From: Aculops lycopersici
Taxonomy: Eukaryota > Arthropoda > Arachnida > Trombidiformes > Eriophyidae
Direction of reading: 5' to 3'
Length of the DNA: 64,000 nt
NCBI GenBank assembly: GCA_015350385.1
Contig: WNKI01000004.1
Coordinates: 2,705,187-2,769,186 of the forward strand
Part shown: positions 11,557 through 22,008 of the stretch, piece by piece
How positions within the stretch are numbered: the stretch's first letter is position 1
How the letters are laid out: each line of letters starts with the position of its first letter
Notes under the pieces: generated by a model
Seen by the model: the letters and a program-made list of their open reading frames with translations, nothing else
The model's database searches: none
Told to the model about the DNA's origin: nothing
Translations under genes and position numbers: made by a program

Positions 11557-13434
11557 ATGAACCTGCTTGGCCAAATAGCCCTGACCGCCTTCACCGCTTA
11601 CGTGGTGACTGGCGGCTGGCGTTACCTTAAGGTCGTACTGCTCACACTCCCAAGAGACTTGACAGGTTTAGTGAGATTGATTCAAACTCACTGGTTTTTA
11701 TATAAGTTACGCAAGCGAAATGCCACAGTGCCACAAGTGTTCAGGGACAATTGTTTGGCAAATCCAGAGAGGGTTATATTTTACTATGAAGACCAAAGAT
11801 GGACAATGCGACAGATAGACGAGCTATCCAATAGGGTTGCAAACGCCTTCCTTGAACAGGGATTTCAGCCTGGCCAAGAGGTTGCTCTATTCATGGAGTC
11901 GCGGCCGGAGTTTGTGGCCATTTGGTTGGGTTTAGCGAAGGCTGGTCTCGTTTCGGCTCTTATCAACACGAATCAACGCCAAGATACTTTAATACATTCC
12001 ATTACAGTGGTTAATTGTAGAGCAGTGATATTTGGTTCGGAGTTAAGCGAGCATATAGATGAAATTTACGATAAGGTTCGCGAGAAGTCGCCAACATTGG
12101 AGTTTTTCCATTTTGGCGACAAGGAGCCCGAAAGTCAGAAGTCGTCGCAAACAAAATCGCTCAAGACCATTCTAAATGAGAGTAGTCCAAATGACCCCGC
12201 AACCCTAAACTCGGGCAACTTTTCAGATAGACTCTTCTACATTTACACCTCCGGCACCACGGGCCTACCCAAGGCGGCCATTATTAAGCACAGTCGCTAT
12301 ATGTTTGTTGGCGCAGGACTAAGAAACCTTCTTTGTTTGAACAATGAGATTATTTATACCTCAATTCCACTCTACCACTTGGCGGGCGGTATAATGGGCA
12401 CCTCGCAGTGTTTGATATTCAACAGTGCGATGGTAATCAAGCGCCGCTTTAGGGCATCTCAATTTTGGAGCGATTGTATCAAGTACGATGCCACCTGTGC
12501 CCAGTACATAGGCGAGCTATGCAGGTATCTCCTATCACAGCCACCAAGGGATGTCGACTCAAAGCACAAGGTGAGGCTAATGTTTGGAAATGGATTGAGG
12601 CCACAAATTTGGCGTGAGTTCGTGGATAGGTTTAAGATTAAGCAAATTGGCGAATTTTATGGTAGCACGGAGGGCAATGCAAATATTGTAAACTTTGACA
12701 ACACTCCTGGAGCCTGTGGTTTTGTGTCGCGTATTTTGCCCATCATTTACCCTGTCACTCTAATCAAATGTGATCCTCTAACAGGTGTGCCGCAACGCGA
12801 CGCACGCGGAGTTTGCCAACGATGCGGTCCCGGCGAGACAGGCGAATTTGTTGGCAAGATCATAGAGGGCGACCCAACGAGATCCTTTGATGGCTACGCA
12901 AATAGTGAGGCCACTAAGAAGAAGATAGTTCGCGATGTCTTTTGGAAGGGAGACATGGCCTTTAGTTCGGGCGATCTGTTAGAGATGGACGAGTTTGGTT
13001 ATGTTTATTTCAAGGATCGAACTGGTGATACCTACAGGTGGAAGGGCGAGAATGTTTCCACCATGGAAGTGGAGGGAATTGTTAGTGAATTATTACGGCA
13101 ACAGGATTGTGTCGTCTATGGTGTTGAGGTTCCTAATTGCGAGGGTAAGGCCGGCATGTTGGCCATGGCGCAGAGCGACATTGATTTGAGCCAATTGGTC
13201 AAGGACATGAAGGCCAAGTTGGCGCCATTTGCCATTCCAGTTTTTATCAGAATTGTCGATCAAATTGAGGCGACAGGTACGTTCAAGTTGCCAAAGGTTA
13301 AGCTCCAACAGCAGGCCTACAATATTCACAAGCTCAACGATCCCATTTATGTGGTCGACTTAAAAAACAATGATTGTAAGAGACTAACGGAGGAATTGTA
13401 TGACAAGTTGCAGAGCGGCGAGCTCAAGTTGTGA
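11557..13434 (+). CDS. SLC27A4-like (Fatp): Long-chain fatty acid transport protein / very long-chain acyl-CoA synthetase
   Basis: This 625-residue frame matches the FATP/SLC27 family in length and motif order. An N-terminal membrane-proximal segment (residues about 1-35) is followed by the AMP-binding P-loop YIYTSGTTGLPKAAI at 228-242. The FATP signature YGSTEGNANIVNFDNTPGA lies at 368-386, with GACGFVSRI and CDPLTGVPQRDARGVC after it, and GDTYRWKGENVST at 490-502. The C-terminus ends ELYDKLQSGELKL. The family activates long- and very-long-chain fatty acids to acyl-CoA at the plasma or ER membrane and drives their uptake; FATP1/4 is the closest mammalian type. The ATG at 11557 has an A-rich upstream context and gives the expected N-terminus. 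There are no introns in the coding region. The gene converges on the bHLH gene at 13770. Confidence 0.95.
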   Translation: MNLLGQIALTAFTAYVVTGGWRYLKVVLLTLPRDLTGLVRLIQTHWFLYKLRKRNATVPQVFRDNCLANPERVIFYYEDQRWTMRQIDELSNRVANAFLEQGFQPGQEVALFMESRPEFVAIWLGLAKAGLVSALINTNQRQDTLIHSITVVNCRAVIFGSELSEHIDEIYDKVREKSPTLEFFHFGDKEPESQKSSQTKSLKTILNESSPNDPATLNSGNFSDRLFYIYTSGTTGLPKAAIIKHSRYMFVGAGLRNLLCLNNEIIYTSIPLYHLAGGIMGTSQCLIFNSAMVIKRRFRASQFWSDCIKYDATCAQYIGELCRYLLSQPPRDVDSKHKVRLMFGNGLRPQIWREFVDRFKIKQIGEFYGSTEGNANIVNFDNTPGACGFVSRILPIIYPVTLIKCDPLTGVPQRDARGVCQRCGPGETGEFVGKIIEGDPTRSFDGYANSEATKKKIVRDVFWKGDMAFSSGDLLEMDEFGYVYFKDRTGDTYRWKGENVSTMEVEGIVSELLRQQDCVVYGVEVPNCEGKAGMLAMAQSDIDLSQLVKDMKAKLAPFAIPVFIRIVDQIEATGTFKLPKVKLQQQAYNIHKLNDPIYVVDLKNNDCKRLTEELYDKLQSGELKL

Positions 13435-13769
13435 TTAATATTTTTAAATATGATTCAAGTCCAAGTTACGACGCGACTGACTTGATGTTTTGTGTATGAT
13501 GTGTATGTGTGTAAAAAGTATTTGAAACGATGTTAACGTGACGATATAGGAATAATATCAGGAGAGAAGGAAAGAATAAAACGCGACACTAGAGACTTTG
13601 TTTACAATTTGCAACGATTTGAAATCGTGTTGTTTGTATTATTAGTAATGATAATAACTATATTACACTCGATAATGATGAAGGTTGTTCTCCTTGTCTT
13701 GTTGAACAGGTATATAGATTAAATATAAATAACAATCTAGTAGTTGGTGTCAACTTTAACGAGACACTA
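13435..13769. other. Convergent intergenic spacer, FATP / bHLH 3' UTRs
   Basis: AT-rich 335-base spacer holding the FATP polyadenylation signal. I see no canonical AATAAA for the minus-strand bHLH gene. Confidence 0.6.
13575..13580 (+). terminator. AATAAA polyadenylation signal
   Basis: AATAAA lies 141 bases after the FATP stop and before the convergent bHLH gene. Confidence 0.6.
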
Positions 13770-14450
13770 TTACCATGGCCTCCAAGTGGGCGACATTTGG
13801 CCACCGGCGACGGCGCGCAACTGGTGGTGTTGCTGGAGACCTAGGTGGCTCAGGTGTTGGTAGTTGTTTTGGAGTTGTGCTGCCGCTGAGCTTGGGTGCT
13901 GCAGGTTAATGGGCAAGGGCTGACTGTGGTGAGTTAAGGCCAGGGGTGAGGATAAGGCCGACGAGGTGGACGAGGCTGAGCTTGAGGAGGAGGAGGTTGC
14001 TGTTTCGGTTGGCGAGGCCAATTGCAATTGCTGCTGGTGCTGGCCACTGATTGCTGCTTGGACATTTAGTGCGGCCTGAAGGTGTTGCAGTGTGTTGGCT
14101 TGGTGGTGGTGGTGGTGGTGGGGGCTGTCGTGGTGCAGTGGCGACGGCGATTGTTGTTGCATCATTGCCGCAACTGGCATTGGTGGCGGCGGCGACCCCT
14201 GGAGTTGGGTGTGTATTTGCTGAAGGTGCACGTGGTAGGCGCGTAGTGTTTGCAGGTACCTCACTGTCATCTCCAAAATGTCGGCCTTCTCCAACTTCGA
14301 GTGCCTGGATCTCTCGTTGTCTGTCTCCAAAATTAACGCCTTCAATTGGTTCAAACAATGATTGATTCTAGCCCTCCGCTTCTTCTCCATGATGGGCTTG
14401 TTGCTCTTTCTCTCTAGCGCCTTTTGGCTCATCTTGATATCGATGCGCAT
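13770..14450 (-). CDS. Hairy/E(spl)-family bHLH repressor, WRPW-terminated, no recognisable Orange domain
   Basis: The 226-residue product has the HES-type basic region with its diagnostic proline (KSNKPIMEKKRRARIN, residues 15-30) and a helix-loop-helix to about residue 70 (ILETDNERSRHSKLEKADIL and onward). The protein ends exactly in WRPW, the Groucho/TLE-recruiting tetrapeptide. This combination defines Hairy/E(spl) transcriptional repressors, which bind N-box/E-box DNA in the nucleus and often act downstream of Notch. The Orange domain that normally follows the bHLH is not visible. Instead residues about 80-220 are low-complexity Gln/His/Ser/Pro-rich (poly-His near 112-117, long Ser tracts). 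The start MRIDIKMSQ is the first in-frame ATG and has a CACC context. A missed intron could hide an Orange exon, but the frame is continuous. Confidence 0.9.
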   Translation of the reverse strand: MRIDIKMSQKALERKSNKPIMEKKRRARINHCLNQLKALILETDNERSRHSKLEKADILEMTVRYLQTLRAYHVHLQQIHTQLQGSPPPPMPVAAMMQQQSPSPLHHDSPHHHHHHQANTLQHLQAALNVQAAISGQHQQQLQLASPTETATSSSSSSASSTSSALSSPLALTHHSQPLPINLQHPSSAAAQLQNNYQHLSHLGLQQHHQLRAVAGGQMSPTWRPW

Positions 14451-16160
14451 GGTGGTGCTTTGGTTTCTCTGTTTTGTTTTCTGTAAGATTGGCTAGTGGC
14501 TTCTTCCGTTTGTTGCTTTTGCTTTTGGTTTCTAGTTTTGGTTTTGGATGGACTTGGTCTGTTGTGGCAGCTCAAGATTTTATTTCACCTTTTTAGATGC
14601 GATCAATTCGACCTCCAAAGTTAAACTGAAGCTAGGCCCGACTGACTTGAGCACGCGAATCTAAATCTGAATTGCGAATCACAAATCGGAATTTGAAGCG
14701 GAGAGTTCGCTCGCATTTTCCCACACTCTTGGCTGGCCGCTGGTCGCTGTGGTTGTTGTCGTTGTTGTTGTTGTTGCTGAATTGCAGACGTGCAACAAGG
14801 AGACCCTAGCGAAGTGAGCTGCGTCTGCGCAGTGGGCGCTAATAATTCCTTTGCGCCAGCGACGAGTGACTTTTGTGCCTCGGATTCCCAAGCACACGAG
14901 TCGCGCGCCTCCACACACACAGCCGCCAGTTGCCTGTTGCGCTTATCCCACAGCCGCATTTTGCCTAACGCTGCAAAGTCCCGGGCGAGCGCCTAGCACA
15001 CGCCGGCCGCGCGCTAAAAAGTGAACTGCCAGTGCTTTTTCAATGCAGAAAGCCCGTCGCTCGTCGCGGGCCAGTCGCGCGGCTGACCAAGCGAGCGGCG
15101 ACCGTTTACTCTCTTCCAAAGCGCCGCAGTGCCTTGGTTAGAACTGTAGGCCAAGTGGAGCGCCTCGCAGCAGCAGCAATAAGTAGCAGCGGGAGCGATA
15201 GCGGTAGCGTCAAGCGTGGGAACCAAACTACTTGGCAAACGAGCTGACACGCCAACCACGCAGCTGGCCTGCGATTTCGGCCACAGCTCCCCCTGTCGGC
15301 TGTGCGCTGCTGATTGGCCTCACCAAAGAGTGAGACAATTTTTCTTCTCCTCTCTCTCGCACTCTAGGCTTCCCAAATCAAGTACTCACTCATCTCTCGC
15401 TCGCTCCCTATTGCATCTACATGCTCACAGCGGACAACAACTCGGCGGCCCGTGTGACTGGCAAATCAGTTCGGCGTTATGAGCTTGTTGCTCGATGGAT
15501 GGAAAAAAGAACATCTACTAGCTTGCGACTTGGAGCGCCCATTGCTCGTCAAGTGCGGTGACCTATAACCACGTAAGCAGCGACTCTGACTTGAGCGCAA
15601 AAGTTAAAGGAGAGAGAGAAAATTTTTCTCCTCCACTTTTGCCTCACAAAAAGCTACTTGAACCACAGACTTCCTGATGCTATTGCTGCCGCCACCGCCG
15701 CTGCTGCTCCCGATGGTGACCAACTTTTGGCAATTGGAAAAGTCGACTTTTGCAATGCCCAGCGGTCGAGTCTCTCGGGAAGTTGGAGTCAAGTTTACGG
15801 AGATTTTGGCGAGATTCTCACGATCTTGGCGACGGGAGCACAAACACAGGAAAGGAGATTACAAATGACTCCCTCGAGTGAGTGAACATATTGTGCAAAA
15901 GCTTTAAACCTCGGAGCAAACTCGAGGTGTGAGACTCGAGCTCTAGACTCGAAACTCGGGACTCTAGATTCGACTCGATCATTAGCTTGCCGGCGGTAGC
16001 TGCGATGACGGTGGTAGCGACGACGGCGGCGCCGACAGTTGAAGCCACAACAGCAGCCGCAGCAACAGCAACCAACTAGCCGCAAAAGTTCGATTGGCAA
16101 GCTCGCAGATGGGAGATAGCGCCCGAGAGTTTAAATTAAAGAGCAGGAGAAAGATAGATA

Positions 16161-16164
<4 letters not shown>

Positions 16165-16209
<45 letters not shown>
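16165..16209. repeat. (GA)n microsatellite beside assembly gap
   Basis: About 45 bases of GA repeats. They grade into ACG- and ACGT-rich low-complexity sequence before the N run; the GA repeat resumes after the gap to about 16392. Confidence 0.85.
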
Positions 16210-16212
<3 letters not shown>

Positions 16213-16307
16213 AGACGACGACGAGACGTAGACGAACGACGAAGACGTACGACGTACGTAAAGTAACGTAACGTAACGTAAACTACGTACGTACGTACGT
16301 TACGTTT

Positions 16308-16327
16308 NNNNNNNNNNNNNNNNNNNN
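16308..16327. other. Assembly gap (20 N)
   Basis: Exactly twenty N, flanked by GTACGTACGT-type sequence on the left and (GA)n with isolated N calls on the right. Its size is probably nominal. Confidence 0.95.
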
Positions 16328-16632
16328 GATAGAGAGAGAGAGAGACGAGACGANAGAGAGAGAGNGAGAGAGAGAGAGAGAGAGAAAGAGAGCGAGCCAG
16401 CTAGCAAGCAAGAGTCGATCGAAGTAAGACTAGAAACTATCTCGAGCGTTTCTTTGAAAATGTTGTCGTCGTGGTTGTAGTTGTTGTCGCTGAAGTAAAC
16501 ACTCTAAACTCGGGAGTTCATTTAATCTCCTCTAGCTCCATCTCTATAAGCGCGAATACAAAAGTTTGTTGGCCGCAAGCAGCCGCCTATTTGTTCCCAC
16601 ATCATCATCAAATCAGCGCTGGCCACTTGGCT

Positions 16633-16638
16633 TTTATT
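16633..16638 (-). terminator. AATAAA polyadenylation signal (minus)
   Basis: TTTATT on the + strand, 141 bases past the CUB-gene stop. Confidence 0.4.
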
Positions 16639-16778
16639 GCTGTTACATTGTTGGCCATGTCATTGCGTCATCTTGCCTTTAAAACTAACCAACCAACTGA
16701 CCCGCTAGTTGATAGGCTTGCACACTTGACCTTCGCCGCCCAAGTCACTTGTTGTTTGCGGCCAAGAAGCCAATTGGC

Positions 16779-19700
16779 TCAGACTCTTCGCATTGATCGC
16801 TTTTGGGTCGCACCGCTGCCGCCGCCGCTGCCCCCTCCACCAGTCACCAACTGGAACGCCTTGTTTAGGTCGGCGAGCAACAAGTGGCGCTTGTAATTTT
16901 GGTAATTGTCACTTGGAAGTGCCGAGTTTGAATTTGTTGTTTTCTCTGGTTGGCCGACAAAATCGTTCCTCTTTATCATCTGACTCTCCGCCGAGTTTCC
17001 CTGACTTAAGCCCACCGAGTTTGAGGCTAGAGTTTCGTTTAACCTATTAGTCAGATGCCAATTAGAGAGTTGTGAGACTTGTGGCGAGACTAAAGTCTTT
17101 TGATCCTCATGCTGAACTTGTTCAAAAATCGGCTGTTGCTGTTGCTGATTCGCGCCCGACAATTGCTGGCTCGCATACATCACTGGAGCCTCCTGAATTA
17201 TGGCGCCCAATTGCTGGTTCAATGGTCGCGAGTCGGCCAAAGTGGAGGCCAAAAGTTGCTGCGAGCTCAGAGAGCCAGCCTCCTCGGCGCTGTGATAGAT
17301 GCAGTCCTGAGCCGATTGCTCATACTGCAACCGGAAGCCGCCGTTGTTAAGTCCCTCGTACTGGCCATCCGAATGGAAACGTAGCACAATTGGACCCGCG
17401 GTCTTGATTACCACGGGAGCGCTCAGAGTTTGGCCTCGGTAGTAGTGCAGACGGCCGCCGCAGTAACGATCATAGGTAAAGCCGTCGCCCGAACGCGAGG
17501 CGCCGGGAATCATTAGGTAATCGCGAGCGCAATCTTGATCGCCCACACCGGAGCTCGAACCGGAAACACCAACTCCATTGAGAGACCAATCGTAATCGCT
17601 TGAGGTGAAGACCACGCGACAAGTGTCCGGTTGGCGCTGAATACAAACGGAATAGTCCATGTTGTTCAAATACTGGCCAAAGTTAAAGGATTCAATTATT
17701 CCCGAGGGCTGGGTGAAGTATTGCAAGCATCCCATTGGAGCTCTGGGCGTGAATTGGGGCTTTAAAAACTCGTAGGCCAGCGCCGAGGCGGTTTGAGTCA
17801 TAGTTTGAAAACCGGAAGCGAAAGTGGTCGAGTATTTGCCCATCAAATGCAAAGGCAACTTCATTCCGGCATTCGGGTGCGCGTTCCACAGTGGCGAAGC
17901 GGAAAACTTTCCATAGTTTCGCTTCCAATCGATGGGCTTGTAATGGTTGCAATCAATTTGAGTTACCTTCACCTGCCATCGGTGGTCGCCGACTAATTGC
18001 ATTTTCAAGATTAGATTCAATTAGTTTTCTGATTCTAGTTGTCGAGTTCAATACAAACGCGGACCTTTAGACGACTGAAGCAACAGGTGACTGAAAAACT
18101 TACCTGGATCCGTGTAGAACACGATGGAGGCCGAGCGCTCGCTGAGGTCCTGCGGCACTGTGATGTAAACTGCATTGCGATTGGGGTTCGGTTACGTTTT
18201 TGCGGTCGGTTGTGTGGCGACAAATGGGAGTTAGTGGCAAAGTCTTTTATTATTCAACAAAGGAGCAGCAAGAGTGACGCAACAGGCGGCAGTTAAAAAC
18301 GACGACCACAGCTCCAATTGGCAGGCCCTCAATGTGATGGGACAGCCGGAGTCTTGAGCGGATGGCGGCGGGCGGTGAGTGTGTCGGTCAAGCGGGACAC
18401 ATGGAGGCAACTCGTCGAGTTTGGACCGTGAGAGCCAACGACCGACTTGAGTAGTGGCTCATTCTAGGGCTGCTGTTGCGCCTCAGCTGCTTAGTCGGCG
18501 GCGTAACGTCAACACACTGGAGCAACCAACTGTGGCCGGTGGCTAGAGTTGCGAGTGTGGCCACCAGTTGCTGTTCAGCTCGAGTTGCAGTGGCCAAGTG
18601 ACTGCCACCACGAGACTTGAGCACTCGGACTTGGCGCGAGCTGTTGCGCCAAGTCCGCTTCGAATTCCCTTGCTAGTGTCCATTGTAATAATACAACTAA
18701 CACCAGACACAGTAGTGGGCACCATAAACTCGACTGACTAAACTGAATTGCAATGGTCCAAATGGTTGAAAAGCGAGCTGAAGGCTAAAGCGACGGCGGC
18801 TTATCTTGTGTTGGCCACGCGCTGTTCGTGTGCGTGAGAAACTTTCCCTCCCCCAATTGGCCGGCTTCCGGCGCCAGCGGTTCAAGTTGTTGCCTCCCCC
18901 CGCCCAATTGGCGCTCCTCTCGCGGCCGGCCTTCCACTCAACTAGGCTGGCTTCTATCCCCATTATATTCCCGAATTCCCTTGCTTGTTTGGTCGCAGTG
19001 GTTGCTTAATATCGCAACTCTCGATCATAATCACCACAGCAAACTGTTGCCGCCCCTCTGCCACTTTGCCTCCCCCTCTTCCCACTTGATCCACCATTGG
19101 CATTCGCGTTTTTGCATTGCGGCACATGGGGATGCGCGCGCGCCGAAACTGGTCACTTGGACATCAGATTGAGCGCAACAGTTTGCTGCCTGTTGCTGCC
19201 ACTGATTTCCACGATGGACACTGCGGCAGCGGCAACATCAGCAACAGCCGCCTCCTCCTCCTCCTCCTCCTCCTACTCCTCATTATCCCACGCTCTTGGC
19301 TCGAAATGATGGCCACGGTTTTTAGTTTTCGCTTTAGTGAGTCTGGATGGTTGCTGCTGCTGGCGCGCGCCGCCTTCCCCTCTTCCACAGTCCACATCCA
19401 CAAGTATAAGCGAAATAAAAGTCCACTAAGAATGGTGGCAAGGAAGACAATCAACAGGCAGACAAGCCGACGTCAGCTGGCAGCAGGGAACCCAAAAGTG
19501 TGGGAATCTGTCGGCTCGCGCGCCGCCGCTCGCCTCGACCTCAAGCAAGAGGAAGGGGCCGCCGAGTCGGCTTTAGTGCAGTAGTGGAAGTAGTCTTTTT
19601 GTGGTGACCATTGCCACGGCTACCACCGCTAACAGTGCGCCGGCATCCCAATCAAATCCACTGTTGCCCAAAGGCAACAAGGGGAATCTATTTGCCTGAG

Positions 19701-21903
19701 ACTGGCGCACGACTTGATGGTTTGGTCAATAATAATAATAGTAATAATAATAACAACAACAACAACGACTAGGACCAGGACCACGATACAACCGAAGCGA
19801 GCAGCCCCAATTGGCTGCCCGCTCTCGCCCAAAGTCTAGTAGGTAGTGTGGCGCCGCGCGTTTGGCTCGCGCCATTCTATTCTAAGACTTCAAAATAATA
19901 AGAATAGAGACGAGGGGGCATCAGAAGGCCAGCAGATTGCTCCGCGATGCGCATTTTCTCACACTCGGCGCGCCGGAAATGCCGACGCGTAAGAAGGAGG
20001 AGCATCGGCTTTGGCTTCGACAAAAATAAGGGGAACTCTACACCATAACTAGCCAAGCAAAACCCAATGAGTTTGGGTTACCGTCATGCGAGCAAGCGCG
20101 TGCGGGTCCGTGGACCGCGCGCGTGGCTACCAACTGCCTACCTGAGGCGGAGAATCAACAAGTCGCTGGCGAAGGTGAAACCGTTGACATGCTCCCACCG
20201 TCCGGCTCGCGCTCGCATCTGCTCCACTTTCACACGCTCAATCCAACTCAACTCAAGCGCCACAATGCCAACTGCGTGGCTCTAGAACTCGCTTAGCACA
20301 ACTAAGCGCACAACACAGGTAAGTTCTGTTGCTTGTCGCACGCGCGGCGCTCGTGCAAATTGAGGTGACCAATCTGGCGGCAGCCTGTTGCTTCTTTTGG
20401 GGCTTGCATTGCAACGAGCCGTTGTTGTGTGAGCGACGAAAACTGTTACTCTTTCCCGGTGGGAACCTCGAGTTCAGTTGACGCACACGTGCTGCGTTTA
20501 CCGCCGAGCGCGTGCCAGATCCGCTGCTCACCTTGAGTGCTTGGCTTTGTTCGTGCGTGTTGGATCAATTGAAAATTGCAAAAATTAACGCGCTTTTTTG
20601 CTGCAAAGTTCCGCTGGAAATGCGCTCAAATCAAGGAGAAGAAAGAGATTTTCCTCCGTTCAACTCAATAAAAGAGATAGAGATTCTCTCAATCAATTGG
20701 AACATGATACTTACGATGCTGATTCCTATTCAAGCCGCACAACCGGGGCACCGTTTGCGGTGGCATCCCGCTGGCACTGATCTCCATGTAATCATCTTTG
20801 CAGGCTCCATTTGTTGGCGGGTCCAGTTGAAAATCAAGGAAGTCGAGGCGCAATTGGCATACGTTTATATCGCTCATTTCCACTGTCAAATCGCAAAACT
20901 TTTCATCGGAATCCGCCGAAGGGTAGGAGGGATTCTTGAAGTAAACCACTTTTTCGCGAGTAGTTACGTGACAGGTTCGCGAAACTATGCAACACGAACC
21001 AAAGCCGGCGGCACACGGCGACGATGGTTGTCCGCCGAGCAATTTGCACTCGAAAGCCGTGTAACAGGTGCCACTTTGATTAGATGAATCGAAGCATTCT
21101 TCGTTGGGGAACCGGATAATACTAAACAGCGAAGGTCTATTTGGTAGTGACCATTGAGCGGCTCTCGCCTGATTGTCTGCCTCTGCCGGCCGCTGCTGCT
21201 GCTGTAGGTCTACCTGTTGATTGTCGCGGCCGCTTAGGTAGTTGGCATAGTTTAATAACAGTTGCTGGCTCTGGTTGTTGTTGTTGCTGTTCACTTGTAT
21301 CGTTTGCTGCTGCTGCTGCTGTGGCTGATTATTATTATTGTTCGAGGCGCCTACCCTATACGCTGAGCTGCTTGTCTCCGCGGCCGTACTTTTGTCTGTT
21401 AGAGCAGCAATCGCTGTTAAGCCGGCCAGAGGCCAGCCGAGGAGGCAAATGAGCAGCAGGTTGAAGGATATCAAGTAGACTCCTATATTCACGAGTCTCT
21501 GACCACACGTTGATTCACTTAGTGAGGAAGTTCTTATTAGACTTGGCCCAAGTTGCGCCAAGTTATGTTGTGCATTTTTGTTGCCATTCTTGCAATTTCT
21601 CGGGAGACTGTTGAGATTGCTCTCGTGAAGCCAGTCGTTTGGTCGATTATTTGAGGCTAAACTACTAGATTTTTCTTCCTTCACTGCTTCTATTTCTTCG
21701 TCTGACTCGACTAGCTTCTCGTTAAACATATCATATGGTGCGCGAGTTGACAAAAACTCGCTCATTGAAAGTCTCAGCTTAATACTTGTCATAATAGATG
21801 AGTAAGTTTTGGTTCTAGATTGAAACTGGATCGGTTCCCCTCGGCTGTTGATAGTTGGATCGTCACCACTCGATGCAATGGTAATATTTTGTTCCTCTTG
21901 CAC
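16779..21903 (-). CDS. CUB-domain secreted or membrane protein, three coding exons
   Basis: Exons on the minus strand are 21903(or upstream)-20715, 18169-18104 and 17992-16779, joined in frame by GTAAGT donors and AG acceptors. The joins read NRNQH|LYITVPQDLSERSASIVFYTDP|VGDHRWQ. The order is: a hydrophobic segment (YLISFNLLLICLLGWPLAGL), an Asn/Gln-rich stretch, a Cys-rich block (CFDSSNQSGTCYTAFECKLL to GFGSCCIV), a first CUB-like domain (CHVTTREKVVYFKNPSYPS to IDC), a second CUB-like domain (GCLQYFTQPSGIIESFNF to GGFRLQYEQ), and a low-complexity tail. This Cys-block plus CUB arrangement recurs in uncharacterised arthropod extracellular proteins. Up to 822 residues result if read from 21903. 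The true start is unclear because the first 130 residues or so derive from a duplicated piece of the neighbouring gene; a GGTCAG acceptor near 21503 could instead begin the real exon. Confidence 0.85.
18170..20714 (-). other. Large intron of the CUB gene
   Basis: 2,545-base intron with GTAAGT donor and TGCAG acceptor. It contains low-complexity DNA, AATAAT repeats near 19730-19760 and many short frames on both strands, none convincing. The other intron of this gene (17993-18103) is only 111 bases. Confidence 0.75.
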
Positions 21904-22008
21904 TGAGGAGCTAGGCGATTAGCTGGCGTCCCGATTGAGATATTAGATGGTAGCAGAATACCACTTGGTCTCACCTGTCAAGAGACCTTACCTGTGGCTT
22001 GCTGGTCT
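21540..22008 (-). pseudogene. Diverged partial duplicate of the adjacent Ser/Thr/Gln-rich gene
   Basis: This segment is homologous to about 24030-24660. Shared peptide blocks include FLSTRAPYDMFNEK versus PLSTRAPFEMFNEK, RPNDWLHESN versus SPNDWLHDFT, RTKTYSSIMTS versus TRTYSTVMTS, and RPSGILLPSNIS versus TPSGVLPTSGVS. Nucleotide identity continues through the matching ACCACTTGGTNTCACCTGT region. The copy lacks about 40 codons present in the parent (from MVPLQVKS to around AYQTMPM) and has a stop (TAA at 21921-21919) with a frame change there. Upstream of that break it is non-functional in the parental frame. Downstream its frame is open and continuous with the CUB gene. It is either a decaying tandem-duplication fragment or a newly captured 5' exon of the CUB gene. 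Confidence 0.85.

Larger units (their letters stand above)
14451..16778. other. Intergenic between divergent-to-tandem minus genes
   Basis: No gene supported. It contains the probable bHLH promoter region, GA microsatellites, a 20-N gap and a minus-strand AATAAA (16638-16633) that may belong to the CUB gene. Frames here (for example 14621-14959) are repeat-driven. Confidence 0.6.

Noticed and set aside
19117..19584. 155-codon + frame with poly-Leu
   Set aside because: Lies inside the CUB-gene intron; the Leu run comes from a CTC repeat, and no family features are present.
20512..21087. 191-codon + strand frame
   Set aside because: Antisense shadow of the CUB gene's first supported exon, whose Cys-rich and CUB motifs clearly identify the minus strand as coding.
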